A stretch of 64,000 bases of DNA from Afipia birgiae 34632 (lineage in GTDB: Bacteria; Pseudomonadota; Alphaproteobacteria; Rhizobiales; Xanthobacteraceae), in the NCBI RefSeq assembly GCF_000308295.2, contig NZ_HG326652.1, forward strand, positions 1,820,186-1,884,185, in the 5' to 3' direction. Position 1 is the stretch's first letter. The number at the start of each line of letters is the position of its first letter. A model generated the notes under the pieces. It searched no databases. It was not told the DNA's origin and worked only from the letters and a program-made list of their open reading frames with translations. The translations under genes were made by a program, and so were the position numbers. Below, piece by piece: positions 1 to 11,098 of this stretch.

Positions 1-215
1 TTCGCGTCACCTGCACCGGGACGCTCCATACCTGCCTCGGCCACGAGGATGCCTCTGACTTGCGCAAGCCGCTGCGGGCATCAAGCGACGACGCCCTGCT
101 TGCAGCTGCGATCGACCGGGCCATCGGGCTCAAGCCGAAGGGCCACGATTTCATTATCGACCGTCGCCACAATCGGCCGAGCGTCAGCAGGCACATGAGC
201 GTAACCGGCGGCTAA
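1..215 (+). CDS. moaA: GTP 3',8-cyclase MoaA, C-terminal fragment
   Basis: This is the last ~70 codons of a gene that begins left of the window (open from base 3, stop TAA 213-215). The translation contains a Cys in 'GTLHTCLG', where the last ligand of the C-terminal [4Fe-4S] cluster lies in MoaA, then a conserved '[23 protein letters not shown]' type ending split as '..NRPSVSRHM' and 'SVTGG'. The terminal Gly-Gly is a MoaA hallmark needed for the radical reaction on GTP. MoaA is a cytosolic radical-SAM enzyme catalysing the first step of molybdenum cofactor synthesis. The N-terminal radical-SAM CxxxCxxC motif is outside the window, so integrity of the whole gene cannot be judged. Confidence 0.88.
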   Translation, partial: RVTCTGTLHTCLGHEDASDLRKPLRASSDDALLAAAIDRAIGLKPKGHDFIIDRRHNRPSVSRHMSVTGG

Positions 216-447
216 GGCTGCAATTATTGCTTCCACGTGCCGATTTCTTGACATTAATTTCCTACACCGGTGCGCGGCGGTAGCTTCGTCATCGTTTCAT
301 CGCAAAACATCCAAACTTCCAATTGACGGCAACGAAAGTCGCTGAAATGGTGCCGCCGCGTCATATTGCCTCGGCAGAGTAGAGCCGCGCCTCGCGCATA
401 CGGGGTAAGAAAAAGCAAATGCATGCAGGTTGATCCGGGGGGATGCG

Positions 448-984
448 TTGCACATCGTAAAATTCACGCGCGTTGTCGACGGCATCAGCGATGTCGCCGG
501 TTACATAGCGAAATGGCTTGTGCTTCTCGCCTGCCTCGTGAGTGCAGGCAACGCGATCGTCCGTTATCTGATCAGCTTCAGTTCGAACGGACTGCTGGAG
601 ATCCAGTGGTACATGTTCGGCGGCATCGTGCTTCTCGGGGCAGCGCAGACGCTGCGGCTTAACGAGCACGTCCGCGTTGATCTGCTGTATTCGTGGGTCT
701 CGGACAGGACGCGGCTGTGGATCGACATCTTCGGCTTCACGGTCTTTCTGCTCCCGGTGATGGCCTACCTCACCTATCTGACTTGGCCTTTCTTCTTCAA
801 TTCTTTCCAGTCGAAGGAACTGTCGATGAACGCGGGCGGGCTGATCCTGTGGCCCGCGAAGGCTCTGCTCCCCACTGGTTTCGCATTGCTCTTTATTCAA
901 GGCCTTGCCGAACTTGCCAAGCGCATTGCGGCGCTCGCTGGCGCGATACGCATCGACACGCATTACGAAGCTCCTCTGCAATAG
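448..984 (+). CDS. TRAP transporter small permease (DctQ family)
   Basis: Inner-membrane small subunit of a tripartite ATP-independent periplasmic transporter, about 178 residues with four hydrophobic segments (residues ~20-42, ~52-70, ~90-110, ~130-155) and the family-typical 'LEIQWYMFGGIVLLGAAQTLR' region (about residues 47-67). DctQ subunits pair with DctM and help dock the binding protein. The frame is open from a TTG at 430, but TTG 448 has a purine-rich GGGGGGA about 7 bases upstream and is preferred. dctM follows after 25 bases, so the two are co-transcribed. The matching binding proteins are probably the two TakP-like genes encoded convergently just downstream. Family is certain; the substrate is inferred. 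Confidence 0.9.
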   Translation: MHIVKFTRVVDGISDVAGYIAKWLVLLACLVSAGNAIVRYLISFSSNGLLEIQWYMFGGIVLLGAAQTLRLNEHVRVDLLYSWVSDRTRLWIDIFGFTVFLLPVMAYLTYLTWPFFFNSFQSKELSMNAGGLILWPAKALLPTGFALLFIQGLAELAKRIAALAGAIRIDTHYEAPLQ

Positions 985-1009
985 CAACCGCACGAGACGG
1001 GATTAATTG

Positions 1010-2416
1010 ATGTTTTCGCACGGCGTATTTCCCCCGTTGATGTTCGGGACCATGATCCTGTTCATGCTGATCGGCTTTCCGGTCGCATTCTCATTGGCTG
1101 CGGTCGGATTGTTCTTCGGCATTCTCGGAATCAATACAGGCCACTTCGACCCGTCGTTCCTGCAGGCTCTGCCCTTCCGCTTTTACGGAATCATTTCAAA
1201 CGACCTGCTGCTGTCGATTCCGTTCTTCACCTTCATGGGTGCGATTCTTGAGCGATGTGGTCTCGCTGAGGACCTGCTCGAGGGCACCGGCCAGTTGTTC
1301 GGAAAGATTCCAGGCGGCCTCGCCTATGCCGTGATCATCGTCGGCGCCATTCTTGGCGCAATCACCGGCACGGTGGCTGCGTCCGTCATCGCAATGGGCG
1401 TGATTTCGCTGCCCATCATGATCCGCTACGGTTACGACATGCGCCTTGCGACCGGTGTCATTGCCGCGTCCGGAACGATTACGCAGTTAATCCCGCCGTC
1501 GCTCGTGCTGATCGTGCTTGCCGACCAGCTCGGCCGCTCCGTCGGCGACATGTATCTCGGCGCGATCGGCCCTTCGATTCTGCAAGTCGCGATCTTCTTG
1601 CTCTACATCGTGGGCGTGTCGATCCTTCAGCCACAGAAGATGCCTCCCATCCCCGAGTCGGCACGAGAGCCGATGGACTGGAAACTTGTCAGCCGCGTGC
1701 TGTGGGGCATGATCCCTTCGATCGTCTTGATCTTCCTCGTTCTCGGTACCATCGGACTCGGTCTCGCAACCCCCACCGAGGCCGGCGCCATGGGCGCGGT
1801 GGGGGCGATGGTTCTCGCAGCGATGCATCGCCGCCTGACGTGGCCGCTGGTCGAACAGGCCATGACGTCCACGATGCGCCTGACGGCCATGGTGGTGTTC
1901 ATCCTCATCGGTTCAACCTGCTTCAGCCTCGTATTCCAGGGAATGGATGGCGCGCGCTGGATCGAGCACCTACTGACGGGCCTGCCCGGCGGAGTCGTCG
2001 GCTTCCTGATCTTCGTCAACATTTTCGTGTTCTTCCTGGCGTTCTTCCTCGACTTCTTCGAGATCGCCTTCATCATCATCCCATTGCTTGCGCCGGTTGC
2101 CGCGAAGCTCGGCATCGATCTGGTCTGGTTTGGTGTTCTGCTCTGCGTCAACATGCAGACGTCGTTCATGCATCCACCGTTCGGCTTCGCGCTGTTCTAC
2201 CTGCGCGGCATCGCCCCACCTGAAGTAAAGAGCTCAGATATTTACTGGGGCGCCATGCCTTGGGTACTGATGCAGGTTATCCTGGTCATTATCGTGATCT
2301 ACTGGCCGGGCGCGGTGACTTACTGGATCGACACCACCAAGGTCGATACCACCAACATCAAGATCGAAATCCCGCAGATCGAAATGCCCCAGCTCGACCT
2401 CGGGCCATCGAAGTAG
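1010..2416 (+). CDS. TRAP transporter large permease (DctM family)
   Basis: The 468-residue large membrane subunit, with about 12 hydrophobic segments, carries out Na+-coupled uptake of an organic acid delivered by a periplasmic binding protein. Family features visible are 'GAITGTVAASVIAMGVISLP' (about residues 118-137), 'SGTITQLIPPSLVLIV' and 'GLATPTEAGAMGA', all typical of DctM. ATG 1010 is chosen over the in-frame TTG at 1007; GAGACGGGA lies upstream. The C-terminus ends in an acidic tail after 'WPGAVTYWID'. It forms an operon with the upstream small permease and is followed by a strong hairpin terminator. The adjacent TakP-like binding proteins suggest 2-keto acid transport (inference). 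Confidence 0.94.
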   Translation: MFSHGVFPPLMFGTMILFMLIGFPVAFSLAAVGLFFGILGINTGHFDPSFLQALPFRFYGIISNDLLLSIPFFTFMGAILERCGLAEDLLEGTGQLFGKIPGGLAYAVIIVGAILGAITGTVAASVIAMGVISLPIMIRYGYDMRLATGVIAASGTITQLIPPSLVLIVLADQLGRSVGDMYLGAIGPSILQVAIFLLYIVGVSILQPQKMPPIPESAREPMDWKLVSRVLWGMIPSIVLIFLVLGTIGLGLATPTEAGAMGAVGAMVLAAMHRRLTWPLVEQAMTSTMRLTAMVVFILIGSTCFSLVFQGMDGARWIEHLLTGLPGGVVGFLIFVNIFVFFLAFFLDFFEIAFIIIPLLAPVAAKLGIDLVWFGVLLCVNMQTSFMHPPFGFALFYLRGIAPPEVKSSDIYWGAMPWVLMQVILVIIVIYWPGAVTYWIDTTKVDTTNIKIEIPQIEMPQLDLGPSK

Positions 2417-2442
2417 CCGACGGCAACGGGACAACGAAAAGC

Positions 2443-2475
2443 GCCCGGCCTCGTCTGAGGCCGGGCTTTATTTTT
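2443..2475 (+). terminator. Bidirectional rho-independent terminator between dctM and a takP-like gene
   Basis: A perfect 10-bp stem GCCCGGCCTC / GAGGCCGGGC (2443-2452 and 2457-2466) with a 4-base loop is followed by TTTATTTTT on the plus strand. An AAAA tract just upstream gives a shorter U-tract on the minus strand. It serves the convergent dctM and the binding-protein gene ending at 2496. Confidence 0.85.
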
Positions 2476-2495
2476 CACGCTTGCGTGATGGAATC

Positions 2496-3680
<1,185 letters not shown>

Positions 3681-3696
3681 TCATAAACCGCACTGC

Positions 3697-3729
3697 AAAA
3701 GAAAGCCCGGCCTCCTTACGAGGCCGGGC
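3697..3729 (-). terminator. Rho-independent terminator after takP-like copy A
   Basis: Stem GCCCGGCCTC / GAGGCCGGGC (3705-3714 and 3720-3729) with a 5-base loop is followed on the minus strand by TTTCTTTT. The stem arms are identical to those of the terminator at 2443-2475, so the terminator was apparently duplicated together with the gene. Confidence 0.82.
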
Positions 3730-3758
3730 TCATTCGGACTACTTCGGGTCCGACGAAA

Positions 3759-4973
<1,215 letters not shown>

Positions 4974-5007
4974 TCAAATCACCATAAAACGGGGTATTCT
5001 GAGGACG

Positions 5008-6144
5008 TCAGATGACAGCCGCCGCGCCCGCAAGCTGCTTTTTGATTTCCGCGCCAATGGCGCGGTAAATTCTTGCGTGAACGCCGTCGGGCTCACTGTT
5101 GACCACCGGCGTGCCGGCATCCGACGACGTCCGGATCGACATGTGCAGCGGAATTTCACCCAGAAACGGCACCTTGAGCCGTTCAGCCTCATGTCGGGCC
5201 CCGCCATGTCCGAAGATATCGGAGCGCGTGCCACATTCCGGACATTGGAAATAACTCATGTTCTCGATGATACCGAGTGTCGGCACGTTGACCTTGTGAA
5301 ACATGGCGATCCCCCGCCGCGCATCGATCAGGGCAAGATCCTGTGGTGTAGAAACGATCACCACGCCCCGGAGCGGCACCTGCTGGGCAAGCGTCAGTTG
5401 AGCATCCCCCGTACCGGGCGGCATATCCACCACAAGGACGTCCAGTTCGCCCCAAGCGACATCCCACAGCATCTGCCGGATCGCGGACATGACCATCGGT
5501 CCGCGCCAGACCATCGCGGTCTCTTCCTCGACCAGAAAACCGATCGACATCAGCGGCAGCCCGAAGCGCACAATCGGGATCATCTTCTTGGCGTCGTTAA
5601 GTGTCGGCTTTTCGCGCACCCCGGTCAGGCGCGGCACCGACGGACCGTAAATATCGGCATCAAGAAGACCAACGCGCAGGCCAAGATCACGGAGCGCCAG
5701 GGCAAGGTTGAGTGCAGTGGTTGATTTGCCAACCCCACCCTTGCCGGACGCCACCGCGATGATGGAACCGATGCCTGGAATCGAGGCTTGTTTGCCCATC
5801 GGGGAATCCGCCGGTGCGCCCTGAGGCCTGTGCTGCGCCACTGGCTTCACACCAAGCGAGTGCGAATGTTGGTGCGGCGCCGGAGCTGCCGCACCCGGCT
5901 TGCGCTCGGCTGTCAACGCGATCATCGCGGTGGTGACGCCGGGAATCGCTCGAACCGCCGCCTCCGCTTTGGCGCGGACCTCTTCCCACGCCCTCGCCTC
6001 GTTGGCATCGACGTTGATCGAGAAGAAAACCTTGCCGTCTGAGGCGATAATTTCCGAGAGCACCTTCGCTTCGGTCAGCGATACACCGCGCGGCGAAGCT
6101 ATGTTGTGAAGAACCGCGAGAACTTGAGTTTTATCGACTGCCAC
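5008..6144 (-). CDS. apbC: Iron-sulfur cluster carrier protein, Mrp/ApbC family P-loop ATPase
   Basis: Cytosolic 378-residue ATPase that binds and transfers Fe-S clusters. Residues ~1-85 form a MIP18/DUF59-type domain; residues ~115-365 are the Mrp ATPase with a deviant Walker A 'ASGKGGVGKSTTALNLALAL', 'DADIYGPS' and 'VVDMPPGTGD'. The C-terminal 'FQCPEC' supplies the CPxC cluster ligands. The start is GTG 6144, because GGGAG sits seven bases upstream and homologues begin at about this point; the frame is open further upstream to 6381, but that stretch overlaps the divergent dehydrogenase gene and is not protein-like. A proline/alanine/histidine linker joins the two domains, as is usual in rhizobial members. 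No operon partner is seen. Confidence 0.94.
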   Translation of the reverse strand: MAVDKTQVLAVLHNIASPRGVSLTEAKVLSEIIASDGKVFFSINVDANEARAWEEVRAKAEAAVRAIPGVTTAMIALTAERKPGAAAPAPHQHSHSLGVKPVAQHRPQGAPADSPMGKQASIPGIGSIIAVASGKGGVGKSTTALNLALALRDLGLRVGLLDADIYGPSVPRLTGVREKPTLNDAKKMIPIVRFGLPLMSIGFLVEEETAMVWRGPMVMSAIRQMLWDVAWGELDVLVVDMPPGTGDAQLTLAQQVPLRGVVIVSTPQDLALIDARRGIAMFHKVNVPTLGIIENMSYFQCPECGTRSDIFGHGGARHEAERLKVPFLGEIPLHMSIRTSSDAGTPVVNSEPDGVHARIYRAIGAEIKKQLAGAAAVI

Positions 6145-6313
6145 AACGCATCTCCCGCACACGGCCCAGTTGGACCCACGCTCGCTGGCTTTCATACGCG
6201 TGTCACTTGTGCCGTCAACGGCCTTGCAAGGCCGTCCATCATTCGCATAGCTGTTGCCATCCCACATGCCGGGAAATCCGGCCGAAGCACACCAACAATC
6301 CAAAGAGCAAGAT

Positions 6314-7183
6314 ATGGCAAAAGTCGCATTTCTCGGCCTCGGCGTCATGGGATTCCCAATGGCGGGACACCTGGCCACCAAAGGCGGCCATGAGGTGACC
6401 GTCTACAATCGCACCGCCACGAAATCGAAAGCATGGGCCGAGAAATTCGGCGGCCGCGCCGCTCCGACACCGAAGGCGGCTGCGGAAGGCCAGGATTTCG
6501 TTATGGCCTGCGTCGGCAATGATGACGATCTGCGCGCCGTAACCATGGGGGCCGACGGAGCGTTTTCGGGTATGAAGTCCGACGCCGTTTTTGTCGATCA
6601 CACCACGGCATCGGCCGAAGTCGCTCGGCAACTTGATGCTGAGGCCACTAAGCATGGCTTCCAGTTCATTGACGCGCCGGTTTCCGGCGGTCAGGCCGGC
6701 GCGGAAAACGGCGTGCTGACCGTGATGTGCGGCGGCACAGAAGCCGCTTACAAACAGGCAGAGCCCGTGATCGCTTCATATGCCCGGATGTGCAATCTGC
6801 TCGGCCCCGCCGGCTCCGGCCAGCTCACCAAGATGGTCAACCAGATTTGCATCGCCGGCCTCATCGAAGGCCTGTCGGAGGGTATTCATTTCGCCAAGAA
6901 AGCCGGCCTCAATGTCCAGGCCGTGATCGACACCATCTCGAAGGGTGCCGCGCAGTCCTGGCAAATGGAAAATCGCTACAAGACCATGAACGAGGGCAAG
7001 TTCGATTTCGGGTTCGCGGTTGAATGGATGCGAAAGGATCTCTCGATCTGCCTCGCGGAGGCCCGCCGCAACGGCGCGAGCCTGCCGGTGACCGCGCTGG
7101 TGGACAACTTCTACTCTGAGGTCGAGAAGATGGGCGGCAAGCGCTGGGACACATCGAGCCTGCTAGCGCGGCTCCAGCGATAA
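6314..7183 (+). CDS. NAD(P)-dependent beta-hydroxyacid dehydrogenase family protein
   Basis: Cytosolic oxidoreductase of 289 residues in the 3-hydroxyisobutyrate / tartronate-semialdehyde / succinic-semialdehyde reductase family. The N-terminal Rossmann fold starts with 'FLGLGVMGFPMAGHL'; the substrate-binding signature is 'DAPVSGGQAGAENGVLTVM'; the catalytic-lysine region is 'GSGQLTKMVNQ'. ATG 6314 is preferred because the dinucleotide fold starts immediately after it and AAAGAGC precedes it. The gene is monocistronic: divergent from apbC and followed by a hairpin terminator. The substrate cannot be assigned; a GLYR-type glyoxylate/succinic semialdehyde reductase or HIBADH are both possible. 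Confidence 0.9.
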   Translation: MAKVAFLGLGVMGFPMAGHLATKGGHEVTVYNRTATKSKAWAEKFGGRAAPTPKAAAEGQDFVMACVGNDDDLRAVTMGADGAFSGMKSDAVFVDHTTASAEVARQLDAEATKHGFQFIDAPVSGGQAGAENGVLTVMCGGTEAAYKQAEPVIASYARMCNLLGPAGSGQLTKMVNQICIAGLIEGLSEGIHFAKKAGLNVQAVIDTISKGAAQSWQMENRYKTMNEGKFDFGFAVEWMRKDLSICLAEARRNGASLPVTALVDNFYSEVEKMGGKRWDTSSLLARLQR

Positions 7184-7212
7184 TATCAATTCCCGTGAGG
7201 GGCGAGATATGA

Positions 7213-7241
7213 GGCGGCGCGGTATCCCGTGCCGCCGTTTT
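7213..7241 (+). terminator. Rho-independent terminator after the dehydrogenase gene
   Basis: A 10-bp stem GGCGGCGCGG / CCGTGCCGCC (one G-U pair), loop TATC, followed by GTTTT, lies 30 bases after the stop codon at 7183. Confidence 0.75.
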
Positions 7242-7421
7242 CGGTTGTGGCCTTGACATGCGCGGACAGGGGTACAGACAGCACCGAAATTCATACTTTC
7301 TTAACCCGAATAAATTGACCTTTAAGCCACCTCTTAATGATTTAGCGCGAGAAATAGCGAGCAGCAGTATGCGCTCGGCCAAGCGCAACATTCGCATTTG
7401 TTCAGGATTTGTCGCGTAAAT

Positions 7422-9017
7422 ATGAGTGAGTCCGCCGACAAAAGAGAACTCTCCGCGACATCGGCGGAAATGCCGGCGAGAAACCGCCGGGCAGCTTCGC
7501 AACGCGTGCGCGAAGCGCGCGACCGCCTGACATCGACCAGCGGCACCCGGCCAGCTTTTGATCACGAATTGCTGCGGCAGTATGCGCAAACGCGCATCTC
7601 GGCCTCGCTTGTGGTCATTCTGCTCGTCGTCGCGACCGGCATTCTGGCGAGCTTCTGGATTCCTCTCGTCGCCGCGCTGGTCTGGACTGCCGGGATTCTC
7701 GCGATCCACGGCATCATTATTCGCTTCTGTTCGAAATTTCTTGCCGTTACATCGTCATCGCCCGCCATCACGCGGAAATGGCGCCTGCGCTTTGTGGGAC
7801 TGGATCTGCTTTACGGCCTGGCATGGACGCTGGTCCTGATTCATCCATCAGGTATCGACGTCGTCTCAAATACTTTGATGCTTTTCGTGATGCTGTTGGT
7901 CATTGCGGTGTCGAGCATGCTGGCCGCAAGCCTGCCGATTGCGGCGCTCGCTGCGACTGTGCCGGTATCGGCAGCCATCGCCATGAACTTCGTTCTTCGC
8001 GGCACCTTCGACGACTATATTCTTGCAGCGCTCGCCGTCACGGCGGAGGGATACTTCGCCCTGCTCGCTCACCGCTTGCATTCGACGACCCTTGCGACAC
8101 TCGAGGCGCGCGCCGAAAAGGACGCGCTGATCGGCGAACTGGAACAGGCCAAGGCGATCTCCGACGAGGCGCGCCATCGCGCCGAATCCGCCAACGTTTC
8201 GAAGTCGCGCTTCCTCGCCCAGATGAGCCACGAACTGCGCACCCCGCTTAACGCCATTCTCGGTTTTTCCGAAGTGATGAAGAGTGAAATCTTCGGGGCG
8301 CATGCCGTCGAGGTTTACAAGGACTATTCCGCAGATATTCACAACTCCGGTGTTCATCTGCTGAATCTCATCAATGAGATTCTGGATCTGTCGCGAATCG
8401 AGGCCGGGCGTTACGAACTCAATGAAGAACCGGTCTCGCTCGTTCATGTCGTCGCGGACTGTCATCACCTGCTGAAACTGCGCGCGTCGAGCCGCGGCAT
8501 CACCATTCACGAGGTCTTCGAGCAGGACATGCCGAAGTTGTGGGGCGACGAACGCGCCACGCGGCAGGTCGTCCTCAACCTGCTGTCGAACTCGATCAAA
8601 TTTACGCCGCCCGGCGGCGAGATTTGGCTCAAGGTCGGCTGGACTGCATCGGGCGGACAATATCTCAGCGTCAAGGACACCGGCTCCGGCATCGCCGAGG
8701 ACGAGATTCCGGTCGTGCTTGCATCGTTCGGTCAGGGATCGAACTCGATCAAGTCCGCAGAACAAGGCGCGGGACTCGGCCTTCCGATTGCCAAAAGCCT
8801 CATCGATATGCACGGCGGCACGTTCACGCTCAAATCGACCCTTCGTGTCGGAACTGAGGTGATCGTCACTTATCCACCGGAGCGCGTGATGACGGCCCTC
8901 GCTCCGATGCGGGACGACTCTCCACCGCTGCAGCCCGACCGGCCGCCGGAAGGAATGACCGGCGACAAGAGCCGCCCCCGTTACAAGCCTATCATGAACG
9001 CGGGAACGGGCCTCTAG
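7422..9017 (+). CDS. Membrane sensor histidine kinase (PleC/PdhS-like HisKA type)
   Basis: Inner-membrane histidine kinase of 531 residues. After a basic N-terminus come about six hydrophobic segments (residues ~52-235) and no large periplasmic domain. A short coiled coil leads into the dimerisation/phosphoacceptor region 'MSHELRTPLNAILGFSEV' (His about residue 275) and an ATPase domain with N box 'NLLSNSIKF', 'DTGSGIA' and 'GAGLGLPIAKSL'. The HisKA segment resembles PleC/DivJ/PdhS kinases of the alphaproteobacterial cell-cycle network. ATG 7422 is preferred to TTG 7398. No response regulator is adjacent, so it is an orphan kinase; DivK as its partner would be a guess. The last ~45 residues are low-complexity and proline-rich. 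Confidence 0.9.
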   Translation: MSESADKRELSATSAEMPARNRRAASQRVREARDRLTSTSGTRPAFDHELLRQYAQTRISASLVVILLVVATGILASFWIPLVAALVWTAGILAIHGIIIRFCSKFLAVTSSSPAITRKWRLRFVGLDLLYGLAWTLVLIHPSGIDVVSNTLMLFVMLLVIAVSSMLAASLPIAALAATVPVSAAIAMNFVLRGTFDDYILAALAVTAEGYFALLAHRLHSTTLATLEARAEKDALIGELEQAKAISDEARHRAESANVSKSRFLAQMSHELRTPLNAILGFSEVMKSEIFGAHAVEVYKDYSADIHNSGVHLLNLINEILDLSRIEAGRYELNEEPVSLVHVVADCHHLLKLRASSRGITIHEVFEQDMPKLWGDERATRQVVLNLLSNSIKFTPPGGEIWLKVGWTASGGQYLSVKDTGSGIAEDEIPVVLASFGQGSNSIKSAEQGAGLGLPIAKSLIDMHGGTFTLKSTLRVGTEVIVTYPPERVMTALAPMRDDSPPLQPDRPPEGMTGDKSRPRYKPIMNAGTGL

Positions 9018-9059
9018 AGCACCTTGCGCGAGCGATGAAAATGCCCATCAGTAACGTCT

Positions 9060-9290
9060 ATGAAACAAGAAACGACACCGAAACAAGAAACGCCTTGCAT
9101 CGCCGTGTGTTTCATCGATCCAAGGGCCAAGCTCTGTCTGGGCTGCGGGCGCACTCTGCCCGAGATCGCAAGCTGGCACAAAATGGACAATGGCCAACGT
9201 CTCGCCGTTATGGCGACATTGCACCAGCGCATGCTGGATGCCGGGCTGCCAATTCCGGCGCTGCCGCCCGGACGCCAGACTGGTTCCTGA
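9060..9290 (+). CDS. DUF1289 domain protein (small Cys-rich)
   Basis: A 76-residue protein with the DUF1289 pattern 'CIAVCFIDPRAKLCLGCGRT' followed by 'EIASWHKM'. The four cysteines (about residues 13, 17, 26, 29) look like a metal or Fe-S site, but none has been shown to my knowledge. It lies 16 bases before the aspartic-protease gene and probably forms a two-gene operon with it. The function is unknown. The ATG at 9060 is the only start that keeps the whole cysteine motif. Confidence 0.85.
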   Translation: MKQETTPKQETPCIAVCFIDPRAKLCLGCGRTLPEIASWHKMDNGQRLAVMATLHQRMLDAGLPIPALPPGRQTGS

Positions 9291-9306
9291 ACGCGACAGG
9301 TGCAGC

Positions 9307-9822
9307 ATGATGCGCGGACTGATGATCATTGCCATCGTCGTATCGTCTGTCGGCTTTCTGCTCTCGATGTCCCATCCCGTCGCATTCGCCAGCATGAAGG
9401 GCGCGCTGATCCGCGCCACGGATCAAACCTTGAATGCGAAACCCGCACGCGCCGTGGAAATTGCACGCAGCGACAGCGGTGAGTTTTCATTGCGGGCAAA
9501 GATCAACGGCGTGAGCACGCCAATGGTGATCGACACCGGTGCAACCTCCGTGGTCCTGACCTATGAGACCGCGAAGGCTGCCGGCTTGCCACTGGAACTG
9601 CTGGACTACAGCGTGGACGTCGAAACCGCAGGCGGCCGCGTTCGCGCCGCGCGGCTGACGCTCGATCGCCTCTCTATTGGCAAACTGGTCGAGCGTTCGG
9701 TGCCCGCACTGGTGGTACCGCGCGGCCAGATGAAATCAAATCTGCTCGGCATGAGCTTCCTGAACCGGCTGGAAAGTTGGGAAGTGCGGCCCGACAAGCT
9801 AATGCTGCGTGGATATCCGTAG
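9307..9822 (+). CDS. Retropepsin-like aspartic protease, TIGR02281 family
   Basis: A 171-residue protein with a single N-terminal hydrophobic segment (residues ~4-28, signal anchor or signal peptide) and a one-lobe aspartic protease domain. The catalytic motif is 'MVIDTGATSVVLTYETA' (about residues 75-91); 'NLLGMSFLNRL' near the C-terminus is the conserved glycine-containing segment of clan AA proteases. Members act as homodimers facing the periplasm; physiological substrates are largely unknown. Two ATG codons occur in tandem (9307, 9310), with ACAGGTG upstream. It follows the DUF1289 gene closely and ends one base before the convergent dusA stop codon. Confidence 0.88.
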   Translation: MMRGLMIIAIVVSSVGFLLSMSHPVAFASMKGALIRATDQTLNAKPARAVEIARSDSGEFSLRAKINGVSTPMVIDTGATSVVLTYETAKAAGLPLELLDYSVDVETAGGRVRAARLTLDRLSIGKLVERSVPALVVPRGQMKSNLLGMSFLNRLESWEVRPDKLMLRGYP

Positions 9823-9823
9823 T

Positions 9824-10858
9824 TCAGGCTGCGATTGACGCGGACGCATTCGGATCGACGAGATCAAGCGCCGCTCGCAGCGATGCCGTACCCGCACCAG
9901 CCTTAGTGCAGTTCTCTGCTAGATAACGGCGAAATGCCCGCGCACCGGGCACGCCGTGAAACGCGCCGACCAGATGGCGCGTGATGGAATGAAGTCGGGT
10001 CCCTGCTGCGAGCTCACGCTCGATGTAAGGCATCAACGCCGCGATGGCGTCATGCATCGTCGCATGCGGAGCTGACTCTCCAAACAGTTCCGGATCGACG
10101 CCAAGTAGCCGCCACGGCTCATGATAGGCCGCACGGCCGAGCATGACGCCATCGACATGATCGAGATGCGCTTTCGCGGCGGCGATGGAGGTGATGCCGC
10201 CGTTGATGACGACCGGCACATCGGGCAACGCCGCCTTGAGGCGGTAGACCCGATCGTAATCGAGCGGTGGGATGTCGCGGTTTTCCTTCGGCGACAATCC
10301 GTTGAGCCACGCCTTGCGGGCATGAACCACCAGCGCATCCGAGCCTGCTGCGATCACAGTCCGGCTCAGTGTGTCCAGCGCCACTTCAGGGTCCTGATCG
10401 TCGATACCGATGCGGCACTTCACCGTGACCGGAATTTTGACAGCCTGCTTCATCGCGGCAACGCATTCCGCCACAAGTTGCGGCTCCGCCATCAGGCAAG
10501 CGCCAAAATTTCCACCCTTTACGCGATCCGACGGACAGCCGACGTTGAGATTGATTTCGTCGTAGCCAAATCCCTCGCCGATCCGTGCACTTTCGGCGAG
10601 GTCACGCGGGTTCGAACCGCCGAGCTGAAGCGCTACGGGATGCTCGCTGGCATCGAAGCCCAGCAACCGCTCGCGATTGCCATGAATGACCGCGCCCGTA
10701 GTCACCATCTCGGTATAGAGCCGGGCATGGCGCGACAGCAGGCGGTGAAATACTCGGCAATGAGTATCCGACCAGTCCATCATCGGCGCGATAGAGAAAA
10801 TATGATTATATTTCAATATATTAGCTCGTTGCCTATTAGGCACCTGACCGAGCGCCAT
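9824..10858 (-). CDS. dusA: tRNA-dihydrouridine(20/20a) synthase DusA
   Basis: FMN-dependent enzyme of about 344 residues that reduces uridine in the D-loop of tRNA. The TIM-barrel opens with 'FSIAPMMDWSDTHCRVFHR', the catalytic cysteine lies in 'NLNVGCPSDRVKGGNFGACL', and 'VTVKCRIGID', 'VVHARKAWLNGLSPKENR' and 'VVINGGI' follow; these are DusA-specific rather than DusB/C. ATG 10858 is used; TTG 10867 is also in frame, and a shorter start just before 'FSIAP' cannot be excluded because the first ~20 codons are AT-rich and contain the palindrome TGCCTA-T-TAGGCA (10830-10842). It stands alone, convergent with the protease gene. Confidence 0.94.
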   Translation of the reverse strand: MALGQVPNRQRANILKYNHIFSIAPMMDWSDTHCRVFHRLLSRHARLYTEMVTTGAVIHGNRERLLGFDASEHPVALQLGGSNPRDLAESARIGEGFGYDEINLNVGCPSDRVKGGNFGACLMAEPQLVAECVAAMKQAVKIPVTVKCRIGIDDQDPEVALDTLSRTVIAAGSDALVVHARKAWLNGLSPKENRDIPPLDYDRVYRLKAALPDVPVVINGGITSIAAAKAHLDHVDGVMLGRAAYHEPWRLLGVDPELFGESAPHATMHDAIAALMPYIERELAAGTRLHSITRHLVGAFHGVPGARAFRRYLAENCTKAGAGTASLRAALDLVDPNASASIAA

Positions 10859-11098
10859 CCGTTGCAAATTACCCGCTTTCAGTGGCGCAGCTCAAGTCAT
10901 GCGGGGGAATCCGGGACCGTTATTGTACGCCAAGCGACCAAAGTTTCGAAGCTTATGTACGACTCACACGCAATCGACTTGCGACTTCCTGCTCTGCTCC
11001 GGCGCTTCTTGACAGTATCATATTCCGGCCTCAATCCAGTTACGCAAGCCGTCAAACGGGTGAAGCAAAAAACATAACAATAAGGGAAACGCCACGTC